NCBI GenBank assembly: GCA_016707705.1
Contig: JADJHD010000004.1
Span: 62,001 to 126,000, forward strand
Source of the DNA: Bacteroidales bacterium
Lineage (GTDB): Bacteria; Bacteroidota; Bacteroidia; Bacteroidales; UBA4417
Direction: 5' to 3'
Length of the DNA stretch: 64,000 bases
The notes beneath the pieces were generated by a model, which ran no database searches, was not told where the DNA came from, and was given only the letters and a program-made list of their open reading frames with translations. Each line of letters begins with the position of its first letter. The stretch's first letter is position 1. Positions 19,632 through 27,650 of this stretch are shown piece after piece. A program made the translations under genes and the position numbers.

Positions 19632-19719
19632 CACATACCCGCATTTTCAAATTATCAAATTATCACATTTTCACATCTCCACATCTTCACATCCCCACTT
19701 CTCCACATCTCCACATCAT

Positions 19720-20169
19720 TTATCTTGATTTAATAAACTTCACTCCCTCAACAATGTAAAAAATTGCTGAAGCAAGAAGCGACAATCCAAGCGAGATGAA
19801 GAATGTGCCTTTATAGAGTTCAGGTATTATGCTCCATTTGTTTACAAAGATACCCATGGTGATCATGATCGACATCAGAAAATAACCCTTGACATCAAAG
19901 AATCCGAAGATACAGGGCCTCTCATATTTGTTTTTAATGATTCGGTTCACATAGCGCATGCTGACCTTGCGAAACACCAGCAGGAAAAAAGGGATAAATC
20001 CCAGCAGTCCGATGAGGTAGTTTGTCCAGTGATGAAGTGCGTGATGTTCAATCATATCGATACCCAGCTTCAGGATGCGATAGGCAGCAAAGGACCATAT
20101 GGCAGCTCCCAGAACAATCAGTACGATTTTTGGAGCACCTGGCTTGTACTTATGAGAGAGTTTAGTCAT
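19720..20169 (-). CDS. Conserved hypothetical integral membrane protein
   Basis: A 149-residue protein with four likely transmembrane helices (about 14-34, 47-67, 92-109 and 121-143) and basic termini. I do not recognise a named family. Its start overlaps the end of the PrsW-like gene by 8 bp on the same strand, so the two are probably translated together and the membrane protein may be a partner or substrate of the protease; this is inference from position only. Its stop codon lies right at the edge of the CACATCTCCA microrepeat region. It is an unrelated pair inside the molybdenum cofactor locus. Confidence 0.7.
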   Translation of the reverse strand: MTKLSHKYKPGAPKIVLIVLGAAIWSFAAYRILKLGIDMIEHHALHHWTNYLIGLLGFIPFFLLVFRKVSMRYVNRIIKNKYERPCIFGFFDVKGYFLMSIMITMGIFVNKWSIIPELYKGTFFISLGLSLLASAIFYIVEGVKFIKSR

Positions 20170-20863
20170 TTTGGATTGTTCCTGGAGGTGGGGGAGGTGT
20201 TTGTCGGAAAATTGATGAATCGCTATGCTGTTTCATTCGCTTGAGACCAATTCGCCACATGTAAATGAGGAGAGGCACAAAGCAGAATATCAGTAATGGC
20301 TGTCCTGAAAGCACCAGGAAATCATAGGTCCCGTGAAAAAACCAGGGAATGGTAAGCGCTTTCCAAAGGAATTCACTTTTGCGTTCAGGATTGAATTTGG
20401 CAAGACCTAGATAATACCCCATCATCACTCCAAACAAGGTATGAGCTGGAACTGCGGTAATAGCACGAAGAAATCCAACCTGATAGGAACCTTCAAAAAC
20501 GTAGAAAATATTCTCAATGGCAGCAAAACCCAAAGAGACCGCTACAGCATAAACGATACCGTCATATTTCTCATTGAAATTCTTGTTTCGCCAGAAAAGA
20601 AAATAAACTGTAGCGAATTTGAACAACTCCTCAGTGCCACCAGCCACAACATATCCTTCATATGCAGCCTTTATCAGGCCACCTATTCCTCCTGCTGCTG
20701 CCATCAGTCCCCTTTCAATGATTGCTACCGGAAAAATGATAATCCCGCCTACCAGCAATCCCCGAAGCAGCAAGCCAATCGGTTCCTTTTCATACTTATC
20801 ACGGAAGTAAATGTAAGCCAGCAAAATAAATACAGGTGCCAGGGAGAGAAAGAGTAATGTCAT
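20162..20863 (-). CDS. prsW: PrsW-family glutamic intramembrane protease
   Basis: Polytopic membrane protease of 233 residues. The three family motifs are all present: EExxK (EELFK near residue 78), the FxxxE-type motif (FAAIEN near 113) and HxxxD (HGTYD near 194), plus the conserved PAHTLFG between them. PrsW of Bacillus cleaves an anti-sigma factor in the membrane; in Bacteroidota the substrate is not known. It starts 243 bp after moaC in the same direction, separated by a pyrimidine-rich repeat tract, and overlaps the downstream membrane protein gene by 8 bp. The C-terminal tail is Pro-rich (TPPPPPG) and probably cytoplasmic. Confidence 0.87.
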   Translation of the reverse strand: MTLLFLSLAPVFILLAYIYFRDKYEKEPIGLLLRGLLVGGIIIFPVAIIERGLMAAAGGIGGLIKAAYEGYVVAGGTEELFKFATVYFLFWRNKNFNEKYDGIVYAVAVSLGFAAIENIFYVFEGSYQVGFLRAITAVPAHTLFGVMMGYYLGLAKFNPERKSEFLWKALTIPWFFHGTYDFLVLSGQPLLIFCFVPLLIYMWRIGLKRMKQHSDSSIFRQTPPPPPGTIQND

Positions 20864-20983
20864 TTTTGCTATTGCGGATTTCTGATTTCTGGTTTCGGAT
20901 TGCGGATTGCGGATTTAAAGTTGCGAATTGCTCGAATTGGTGATTTTGGATATGAGTGTTCAAGGTTTGTGGAAAGCACTTTT

Positions 20984-21115
20984 GTCTTTTGTCCTTTTTC
21001 CGCCAGCTGGCGGATTATCTTTTGTCTTTGTCCTTTTATCTTTTGTCTTTTGTCTTTGTCCTTTTATCTTTTGTCTTTGTCCTTTTATCTTTTGTCTTTT
21101 TAATTTTATCTTTTT
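20984..21115. repeat. TTTTGTCCTTTTATC low-complexity tract
   Basis: A tract of TTTTGTC / TTTATC / TTTGTCC units, purine-rich on the minus strand, reaching the stop codon of moaC (last codons and stop read AAAAGATAA, themselves tract-like). A perfect TCCGCCAGCTGGCGGA palindrome interrupts it at 20999-21014. Same family as 17780-17885 and 33735-33865. Confidence 0.8.
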
Positions 21116-21552
21116 ACCTTCTCCACCAACCTCACCCTTTCTACCACCATCCCCTTATCCACAGCCTTACACATATCATACACTGTGAGAAGTGCCACGG
21201 AAACAGCGGTCAGGGCTTCCATTTCAACACCGGTTTGTCCGATGCAATGAACCTCGCTTCTTGCAATCACGCCATTCTCAAGCAGTTCAAGCTTGACATC
21301 AACCTTAGTCAGCAGAAGGTTATGACAGAGCGGAATCAGGCTTGCCGTTTGCTTAGCAGCCTGTATTCCTGCAATCTGAGCAACAGTGAGCACATCACCC
21401 TTCTTCATATTGTTATCCTTCACCAGCTGAATGGTTTCCGGCGCAAGCAGAATTGTTCCTTCAGCCTTGGCTATCCGTAGCTGTGAGGGCTTATCACCCA
21501 CATCCACCATGTTTGCCTTTCCTTCAGAATCGGTATGTGTTAACTTTGACAT
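21106..21552 (-). CDS. moaC: Cyclic pyranopterin monophosphate synthase
   Basis: MoaC converts 3',8-cyclo-GTP, made by MoaA, into cyclic pyranopterin monophosphate, the first stable molybdopterin precursor. The 148-residue sequence shows all key blocks: MVDVGDKPSQLRIAKAEG, IPLCHNLLLTKVDV, GVEMEALTAVSVALLTVYDMCKAVDK. Length is slightly short of the usual ~160 but complete. It follows moaA by 60 bp and moeA before that, all on the minus strand. The 3' end runs straight into a repeat tract, and the final residues VEKVKR are partly specified by tract-like sequence, so the native C-terminus may have been slightly remodelled. Confidence 0.96.
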   Translation of the reverse strand: MSKLTHTDSEGKANMVDVGDKPSQLRIAKAEGTILLAPETIQLVKDNNMKKGDVLTVAQIAGIQAAKQTASLIPLCHNLLLTKVDVKLELLENGVIARSEVHCIGQTGVEMEALTAVSVALLTVYDMCKAVDKGMVVERVRLVEKVKR

Positions 21553-21612
21553 TCTGCAGTGATTAGTTGTGTTTTATTTGAAGCCTGACTTTCGTGAAGT
21601 ACAGGTCGTTTC

Positions 21613-22413
21613 TTATCCTCCGATATTGTAAAATTCCCCGGTGCTATTGATGGTTCCACAGGCAGGTTTATTCTCCAGTGCCAGTTCAATTGCTTTTCTT
21701 GCCCCCAGCTGCCTGACATTATACTCCAGGTCATTGAAAAGGCAGGGCTTTACCATTCCGTTGGCAGTAAGCCTGAGCCGGTTGCATCGGGCACAATCAC
21801 CGCCACTACCTCCATGAACCACATAAAATTCGCCATTTTCGAGGTCCATTTCACGAATGTATCTTATCTGAAGATTATTCTTACGGCAATACTCAGCAAC
21901 CTGCCTGGCCTGAAGTTCATCTGGCGACTGCCTGATCACACAGTTTATCTTTATAGGGTCTAACCCGGCATTTCTGGCTGCTTCAATTCCTTTCATCACC
22001 TTCAGAACATCGCCTCCTCGGGTGATTTTTCTGAATTGTTCGGGGTCAACCGAATCAAGACTGATATTCACTCTTTGCAAACCTGCTTCCTTCAGTGGAA
22101 GGGCAAATTCCTCCAGCAGAATTCCATTGGTCGTCATGCTCAGGTCCAGTATTCCCGGGACTTCAGCAATCATCCTGACAAGGGATACAATGCCTTTTCG
22201 CACCAGTGGTTCGCCTCCGGTTATACGCACCTTGTCAACCCCAATGCTGACCGCGTGCCTGACCACTTCCAGAATCTCTTCAAAGCTCAGGATATCCGCA
22301 TGGCTGATCATAGTGATTCCTTCTGCCGGCATGCAGTATTCGCAGCGGAGGTTGCAACGGTCGGTGACCGAGATGCGGAGGTAATTAATATGCCGGTTAT
22401 AGGAATCGAACAT
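21613..22413 (-). CDS. moaA: GTP 3',8-cyclase MoaA, short form
   Basis: Radical SAM enzyme that starts molybdopterin synthesis from GTP. The N-terminal cluster motif CNLRCEYC is at residues 18-25, followed by GGEPLVRKG and the MTTNG and NISLDS blocks. The C-terminal cluster motif reads CARCNRLRLTANGMVKPC (Cys-x2-Cys-x13-Cys), and the chain ends with IGG, matching the conserved Gly-Gly tail that inserts into the active site. At 266 residues it is about 60 shorter than Escherichia coli MoaA, the gap falling between YIREMDLENGEF and the C-terminal cysteines. Because all catalytic elements remain in one frame I treat it as a genuine short variant. Its start overlaps moeA by 17 bp. Confidence 0.93.
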   Translation of the reverse strand: MFDSYNRHINYLRISVTDRCNLRCEYCMPAEGITMISHADILSFEEILEVVRHAVSIGVDKVRITGGEPLVRKGIVSLVRMIAEVPGILDLSMTTNGILLEEFALPLKEAGLQRVNISLDSVDPEQFRKITRGGDVLKVMKGIEAARNAGLDPIKINCVIRQSPDELQARQVAEYCRKNNLQIRYIREMDLENGEFYVVHGGSGGDCARCNRLRLTANGMVKPCLFNDLEYNVRQLGARKAIELALENKPACGTINSTGEFYNIGG

Positions 22414-23572
22414 CCACTAAAGTTCCTTTCTTGATTTCATTAACTCCCAGCTCAACTGATATGATTCCATCGGCATGAATATAGGAATGGATATGTGCTG
22501 AACCATGATATTCAACCCTCCCAATTTCCCCGTTTGTCTGGAGGACTACAGGAATAAAGGCTTTACGATCAGTACGCTTGCGCTGATAATCGAAACCCAG
22601 CGGCAGCTGATATGTTCTTTCTGAATCCAGATTGCCTCTCATTACATTCATCAGGTGCCTTACCATGAGTTCAAACTGTACAAAGCTGGAAACAGGATTT
22701 CCGGGAAGAGCAAACAGGTATTTCTCATTTCTGCAGGCAAATATGCTGGGTTTCCCCGGCTGGACTGCAAGAGAGCGGAACCTGATATCAAAACCGGCAT
22801 TTTTAAGGACAGCTGGAACGAAATCAAAATCACCAACCGAAATACCTCCGGTTAAGATTGTTATATGATTTTCGGCAACGGCTTTTTCAATGAGAGCCAA
22901 TGTGTCTTCTTCATTATCGATGGCAATGCCGTAATATTTGGGAATACAACCGGCCTTCTGAGCTTGCCCGATCAGTTGCCATGCATTGCTGTTGCGGATT
23001 TGTGCTGCCCCGGGAACCTGATGCGGCTCAACAAGTTCATCACCCGTTGTAATAATTCCAAGACTGAACTTTTCATACACCAGCGGCTCAGATGCACCAA
23101 CTGAAGCCAAAACTGCAATTTCCTGTGGTTTGAGCAATGTCCCTTTGTCGAGAACTTTATTGCCTTTCACAATATCTTCAGCCTTGTAGCAAATGTTTGC
23201 TGCTGATTTTGCTCCGGTAAACCTGATCAGATTGGTTGAGATGGTTTCCACATCTTCAATCATAATAACCATATCAGCACCTTCGGGTAACTTTCCACCT
23301 GTCATCAGTTTCGAGCATTCACCTGAACCAATGATGAACTGAGCTTCTTTACCAGCAGCAATAATTTCCAATACCTTCATCTCTTTTTCCAGGTCTTCCC
23401 TGCGGCAGGCATATCCATCCACTGCTGATTTATCGAACGGTGGCATATCCATGTCCGAGAAAATATCTTCCGCCAATACCTTGCCCAGGCATTCGGTTAG
23501 GGATACCTTTTTAGTCGACATAGGTCTGGCTGCTTGTTCAATGAGTGCGAGGGCTTCTTCGAATCGGATCAT
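22397..23572 (-). CDS. moeA: Molybdopterin molybdenumtransferase
   Basis: MoeA inserts molybdate into adenylated molybdopterin delivered by MogA. Key blocks: DMPPFDKSAVDGYA, TGGKLPEGADMVIM, GIITTGDELVEP, ILTGGISVGDFDFV and ALPGNPVSSFVQFEL. I place the start at the ATG at 23572 (MIRFEEAL) rather than an in-frame TTG at 23593, because a TATCTTTG -7 element occupies 23591-23598 on this strand and because family members begin near here. First gene of the moeA-moaA-moaC run; overlaps moaA by 17 bp. moaD, moaE and mobA are not in the window. Confidence 0.95.
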   Translation of the reverse strand: MIRFEEALALIEQAARPMSTKKVSLTECLGKVLAEDIFSDMDMPPFDKSAVDGYACRREDLEKEMKVLEIIAAGKEAQFIIGSGECSKLMTGGKLPEGADMVIMIEDVETISTNLIRFTGAKSAANICYKAEDIVKGNKVLDKGTLLKPQEIAVLASVGASEPLVYEKFSLGIITTGDELVEPHQVPGAAQIRNSNAWQLIGQAQKAGCIPKYYGIAIDNEEDTLALIEKAVAENHITILTGGISVGDFDFVPAVLKNAGFDIRFRSLAVQPGKPSIFACRNEKYLFALPGNPVSSFVQFELMVRHLMNVMRGNLDSERTYQLPLGFDYQRKRTDRKAFIPVVLQTNGEIGRVEYHGSAHIHSYIHADGIISVELGVNEIKKGTLVDVRFL

Positions 23573-23590
23573 TGTGTTTTTGAAAGTGGA

Positions 23591-23598
23591 CAAAGATA
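23591..23598 (-). promoter_or_regulatory. Putative -7 promoter element for the moeA operon
   Basis: TATCTTTG on the minus strand fits the Bacteroidota TAnnTTTG -7 consensus and lies about 19 bp before the moeA ATG. I could not find a convincing TTTG -33 box at the right distance, so this is tentative. Confidence 0.35.
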
Positions 23599-23764
23599 AT
23601 CATAAGCCAATGAACATAATTGATTCACATTTTCAAATTGATGAGAAGTATAACTGCTTATCCATTAGAAATTTAATCTGCATTTCCATTATTCTGAATT
23701 CATAAATATGGATTGTTTCAGATAATAGAACTGCCTGATACTTCATCATCCACCAGCCTATTTA

Positions 23765-23794
23765 TTGCAGTTTTTCTGATTTTCATTATCTTTG
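23765..23794 (+). promoter_or_regulatory. Putative Bacteroidota-type promoter for the GNAT gene
   Basis: TTG (23765-23767), 19-bp spacer, TATCTTTG (23787-23794): an exact match to the TTG-N19-TAnnTTTG pattern of the Bacteroidota primary sigma factor, 81 bp upstream of the acetyltransferase ATG. Confidence 0.5.
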
Positions 23795-23875
23795 AGGTAA
23801 ATGCTGCAAGTAAGAGGGATTTCATGATAGTACTCTTGATTTGACCTGAATCTGAAAAAGCTTCATAAAGAAAAA

Positions 23876-24373
23876 ATGAAAATCAGACTACGTCCCTGGA
23901 GCATGGACGATCTTCTCAGCCTGGTGAAATATGGTGACAATCCGAAAATCTTTCGGAATATGTCGGATGGGTTCCCATTTCCATATACTGAAGCCAAAGC
24001 CAGAATTTATATTGAAAAAGTCAGCAACGATTTGCCGCTTAAAGCATTTGCAATAGATTTGAATGGAGAAGCGATTGGCAGCATTGGAATTCACATTCAA
24101 TCTGATATTCATCGCCGGAATGCAGAACTGGGCTATTGGATAGGAGAGCCATTCTGGGGAAAGGGGGTTATTACTCAGGCAATTCAGGATATTGTTAGAT
24201 ACTCATTCCTGAATTTCGAGATAGACAGGATTTTTGCCCGTCCTTTCAGCTCCAATCCAGCTTCTCACCATGCTCTTGAAAAGGCTGGATTTATTCTGGA
24301 AGCCAAATTCAACGGCACATTGATAAAGAATGGAGAAATTCTGGATGAATACATTTATGCGATCCGGCGATAA
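23876..24373 (+). CDS. GNAT N-acetyltransferase, RimJ/RimL type
   Basis: A 165-residue acetyltransferase with the layout of the ribosomal-protein/small-molecule RimJ-RimL group: LRPWSMDDLLSLVKYGDN at the start, the beta strand GEAIGSIGIH, the acetyl-CoA-binding ELGYWIGEPFWGKGVITQAI around residues 80-100, and NPASHHALEKAGFILEA near the end. It should transfer acetyl from acetyl-CoA to an N-terminus or small amine; the acceptor cannot be predicted. It stands alone, with a good promoter upstream, divergent from moeA. Confidence 0.9.
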   Translation: MKIRLRPWSMDDLLSLVKYGDNPKIFRNMSDGFPFPYTEAKARIYIEKVSNDLPLKAFAIDLNGEAIGSIGIHIQSDIHRRNAELGYWIGEPFWGKGVITQAIQDIVRYSFLNFEIDRIFARPFSSNPASHHALEKAGFILEAKFNGTLIKNGEILDEYIYAIRR

Positions 24374-24419
24374 TCCTGATGATAATTTACTCTGAGTCCT
24401 CACCTTAAACTCTTGAACC

Positions 24420-25049
24420 ATGAAACGTTTCCTCTTCACAGTAATCATCCTGCTCGGATTTCTAAGTCTGAAAGCGCAGATCAGAGGTGTAACAGAATTC
24501 GGTGAATCAATAATGCTTTATGATGATGGTACCTGGGAATACATTTCAGATAGCATCGAAACAGCTGAGATACCTGTAAATGCTACTCCCTATTTCAAAA
24601 GCAAAGCCTCTACATTTTTATACAAAAGCGAAAAACTGAATATCGGATTATATAGTGACCCGGCGAAATGGGTTCTGGAGGAAAAAAATGATGCTGATGT
24701 TGCAGAGTTCACCTTCAGGATGAAAAATGAGGACTTATATGCGATGATTATCAACGAAAAATTGGATGTTAGTCTTGAAAATATGCGTGAGATCGCCCTT
24801 ATGAATGGTAGGACAGTAGCTCCCGACCTGGTTCTGGAAGCTCAGGAGATGAGGACGGTTAACGGAATGCAGGTGCTTATGCTGCAAATGACAGGAACTA
24901 TTCAGGGAATGAAGTTTAAGTACTATAATTACTACTACACCAGTCCTGAAGGAGCAACCCAATTCCTGACCTACTGCAGTGAGAATATGTTTCCAACGTA
25001 TAAAAACGACATGGAAGTCCTGCTGAATGGACTTGTAGTGCCTAAATAA
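24420..25049 (+). CDS. Exported hypothetical protein
   Basis: A 209-residue protein with a clear signal peptide (MKRFLFTVIILLGFLSLKAQ) and a following GVTEFGESIMLYDDGTWEYI, a short motif that recurs in uncharacterised Bacteroidota secreted proteins. The rest is a soluble alpha/beta region without motifs I recognise and no lipobox. It starts 46 bp after the acetyltransferase on the same strand and converges with the lipase-like gene, the two stops being 6 bp apart. Function unknown; periplasmic by inference. Confidence 0.7.
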   Translation: MKRFLFTVIILLGFLSLKAQIRGVTEFGESIMLYDDGTWEYISDSIETAEIPVNATPYFKSKASTFLYKSEKLNIGLYSDPAKWVLEEKNDADVAEFTFRMKNEDLYAMIINEKLDVSLENMREIALMNGRTVAPDLVLEAQEMRTVNGMQVLMLQMTGTIQGMKFKYYNYYYTSPEGATQFLTYCSENMFPTYKNDMEVLLNGLVVPK

Positions 25050-25055
25050 ATCTGA

Positions 25056-26318
25056 CTATTTTATTGAATCGAACCAGAGTATGCTGCTGATTCCCCAAGG
25101 AATCAGTCCGCTTTCATGGGTCGCACCCGGAATTGGATTCAGTGAGACTTTTGAAGAACTGACGCCGAGTGAAAGGAATGCGTTGTACATTATATCCGAC
25201 TGTACAGGCGGTACATTCAAATCAGAAGTTCCATGATAGAACCTTATGGTTGCTGAAGGATTCCATGCCTCCAGACTATTTGCAGCCATGGCCGTCCTGA
25301 GAGATGCAAATTCGCTGCCGCTTCCGAGGTTAAGCCTCATGTTTTCGGCAAGCAGCATGGCAATGGTGTCGTTTAGCTGCTCATTCACCTGGGTATTGGT
25401 GAAACTTCCGTCGAAAAGTCCCGGAATCAGGGATGCGTAAGGCTCATTAAAGTAAGTTTCCAGAGGCTCTGAGATGTCTCCGGCTGTAATTTTGGAATAG
25501 ATAAAGTAAGGAAGGTAAAGTGGACCCGGGAAGGTCTGCTGCTGAAGCACATAATTCGAAAGGGCAGGAATATCGTAGGCTCCGGCACCACAGGATGCTG
25601 CTTCAACAGGAATACTGTCAGGATAGGAGGTTTCAAGATTCTTTAGAGATGCCAGTGTAGCCCATCCACCCTGACTGTAACCCATCAGGTAATGTTTGCC
25701 ATTGCTGCCTGCTTTCACACTAACATCATCAACCAACTCATGTGCAGCCATAATCAGGTGGCTGACTGCATCATTGGTTGCGGTTTTATCGTAATAGGGG
25801 TGGAGCATATTGCTGGAAGATCCGAAACCCGGATAATCGGCAATAGTCACGATATAGCCATGGCTGGCCATCATTTCGATTAGTGTATAAAGAGGATCGG
25901 CAGGATTAACGGTTGGGGCATTGAACTTATAGGTATTGGTGCCATTCTGGAAGCTCAGAATAGGGAAGGACTCATCGGAGGATGGAATGCAAACCAATCC
26001 GGATGCAGTAATCGGGTTCCCCTTGAAATTCATTTTATAAGTGACGCTGTATAGGTCGAATCCGTACTTTACGTCTGCTACCAGGGTGTCGATCCCCGGA
26101 TAGGCGGCATTCATGCTGCCCAGCAATATTTTTATAAACGAAGCACTGTAATTATTGATTTTTTCAAAATGAACAAGGTAATTCCTGTTAGAGTTTACCG
26201 GGTCTTCATTCTTTTGGCATCCTGTAAAGAATAGTGCAGAACTGATCAGCAGAATGGAAGCAAGAACGGATGCCCTGTTTCTGAATACTTTGGAAGAAAT
26301 GCGAAGGTTTGGGTTCAT
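25056..26318 (-). CDS. Alpha/beta-hydrolase lipoprotein, secretory-lipase-like
   Basis: A 420-residue lipoprotein with lipobox LFFTGC (Cys34) and a following charged KNEDP. The body is an alpha/beta hydrolase: the oxyanion region ILSFQNGTN, YPGFGSSS, the nucleophile elbow GYSQGG with catalytic Ser near residue 218, and a C-terminal GATHES that supplies the His. The layout resembles fungal-type secretory lipases and plant-polymer esterases. It probably acts at the cell envelope on acyl or aryl esters; the substrate is unknown. It faces a 417-bp spacer upstream. Confidence 0.85.
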   Translation of the reverse strand: MNPNLRISSKVFRNRASVLASILLISSALFFTGCQKNEDPVNSNRNYLVHFEKINNYSASFIKILLGSMNAAYPGIDTLVADVKYGFDLYSVTYKMNFKGNPITASGLVCIPSSDESFPILSFQNGTNTYKFNAPTVNPADPLYTLIEMMASHGYIVTIADYPGFGSSSNMLHPYYDKTATNDAVSHLIMAAHELVDDVSVKAGSNGKHYLMGYSQGGWATLASLKNLETSYPDSIPVEAASCGAGAYDIPALSNYVLQQQTFPGPLYLPYFIYSKITAGDISEPLETYFNEPYASLIPGLFDGSFTNTQVNEQLNDTIAMLLAENMRLNLGSGSEFASLRTAMAANSLEAWNPSATIRFYHGTSDLNVPPVQSDIMYNAFLSLGVSSSKVSLNPIPGATHESGLIPWGISSILWFDSIK

Positions 26319-26735
26319 AGCCGAAAAGTTATCAAGTTATACTGTATTGCTGATTCTCTTGTACTGTCAGTTCAAAAAAACAATTTCATGCACCAGATTG
26401 TTTTATAATAGATGATGATGAAATAGCAACTCAATCTTAAATATGGTGAAGCCAAACAAAAACCGTATTGAATTTTGCCTGAACTGTTCATCAATAGAAT
26501 ACTTTAAAGATACGCAGTTTAAGTTGATTATTAGGTTGTTGGCTGATAGAACTGATAAGATTTAAAAGATGTTTTCGTCTTACACTTCTAAGAAAATGAA
26601 CAGCCAACATACAATACGGTACAATTAATTTAATGTTTTGCCGTTTCTGAGATACCAAGCAATTAGCTCACCGAATAACTGACAGAGCATCCCAGGTATG
26701 GTGATAATCTGTTTAAAACCCTCAAAACCAAATAT
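26319..26735. other. Intergenic spacer without recognised features
   Basis: AT-rich divergent spacer between the lipase-like lipoprotein and the 273-residue lipoprotein. I find no open frame with coding character, no strong hairpin and no repeat belonging to the families seen elsewhere. Promoters for both flanking genes must lie here, but I could not assign a clear -7/-33 pair. Confidence 0.5.
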
Positions 26736-27557
26736 ATGAAAATGTTCAAAAAGATCACAAATTTCTTACCGCTCTTCACATTGGTTCTTGTTACTATGCT
26801 GGTTGTTTCCTGCAAGAAGGACAAGGATGAGACTCAGACAGCTCCAGCTCTTCCTCCTCAGTCAGGCTTTGTGATGAACTTCACCGACTTTTCAAGTGCC
26901 GATACCCTCAAGTCAGCTGCCCAGGTTGATACCTATGGCAATTATGGCTACTCCTATCTTAATGTTGCATTCTGGAATTCCGTTCTCACAGCTAATCTTG
27001 CTATTCCTGTTGCTTCCTATATTGAAGCTTTCAAGCATGAAGCTGTATATCATCCTGAAAACTCAAACTGGACATGGTCCTATAATTTCACAGTCGGTTT
27101 CTCAACATATCTTGCTGAACTTACAGGCAAGGTGGATGGAACCAATATAGACTGGGAAATGCTGATTACAAAATCAGGCGATTATACCGATTTTCAATGG
27201 TATCGTGGTCGTTCAGCAGTTGACCAGTCCGGTGGTTACTGGATACTTGCTGAGAATCCTCAGAATGCAAACGACTATCTAAGGATTGACTGGAAGAAAT
27301 ATTCTGATGGTACCGAGGATATCAAATACTCCTATATCAAGGCTGGTGAGGCTGAAAATGGTTCCTACATCTGGTACGGGACAGCTTTAACTACATTCGA
27401 CCGTTTCTATCAGATTTACAGGAAACCAACCAATAACCACACAAACATTGAATGGAGTTCCACCCAGAAGAACGGTCATGTCAAGGATCCTCTTCATTAT
27501 GGTGACAACGCTTGGCATTGCTGGGGTGTAGACCTTAAAGATACCGTTTGCGAATAA
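26736..27557 (+). CDS. Hypothetical secreted lipoprotein
   Basis: A 273-residue lipoprotein: the signal MKMFKKITNFLPLFTLVLVTMLVVSC gives a lipobox ending at Cys26, followed by KKDKDETQ. The mature part is rich in aromatic residues and beta strands (for example WTWSYNFTVGFSTY, EMLITKSGDYTDFQWYRG) and I see no catalytic motif. The pattern suggests a beta-barrel or lipocalin-like binding fold, but that is only an impression. It is a single gene followed by a strong terminator shared with ppk1. It does not resemble any family I can name. Confidence 0.75.
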   Translation: MKMFKKITNFLPLFTLVLVTMLVVSCKKDKDETQTAPALPPQSGFVMNFTDFSSADTLKSAAQVDTYGNYGYSYLNVAFWNSVLTANLAIPVASYIEAFKHEAVYHPENSNWTWSYNFTVGFSTYLAELTGKVDGTNIDWEMLITKSGDYTDFQWYRGRSAVDQSGGYWILAENPQNANDYLRIDWKKYSDGTEDIKYSYIKAGEAENGSYIWYGTALTTFDRFYQIYRKPTNNHTNIEWSSTQKNGHVKDPLHYGDNAWHCWGVDLKDTVCE

Positions 27558-27578
27558 GCATTCGGAACGAAATTGAAG

Positions 27579-27617
27579 CTCCCCGATCAGGAATTCCTGA
27601 ATCGGGGAGTTTTTTTT
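27579..27617. terminator. Strong terminator hairpin
   Basis: A 15-bp stem with one bulged base, CTCCCCGATCAGGAA (27579-27593) / TTCCTGAATCGGGGAG (27594-27609), followed by eight T bases. It serves the 273-residue lipoprotein gene; for the convergent ppk1 the 3' side lacks a good T run. Confidence 0.88.
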
Positions 27618-27650
27618 AGTCAATGAAAAGGTTGACAGTAATCAAGATGT

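Noticed and set aside
19396..19650. Long open frames through the 39-bp repeat array on both strands
   Set aside because: The period is a multiple of 3, so all frames without an internal stop remain open; the peptides are pure repeats with no start context or similarity.
21613..22413. MoaA taken as truncated by a frameshift
   Set aside because: Both cluster motifs and the Gly-Gly end lie in one frame; a short form is more likely.
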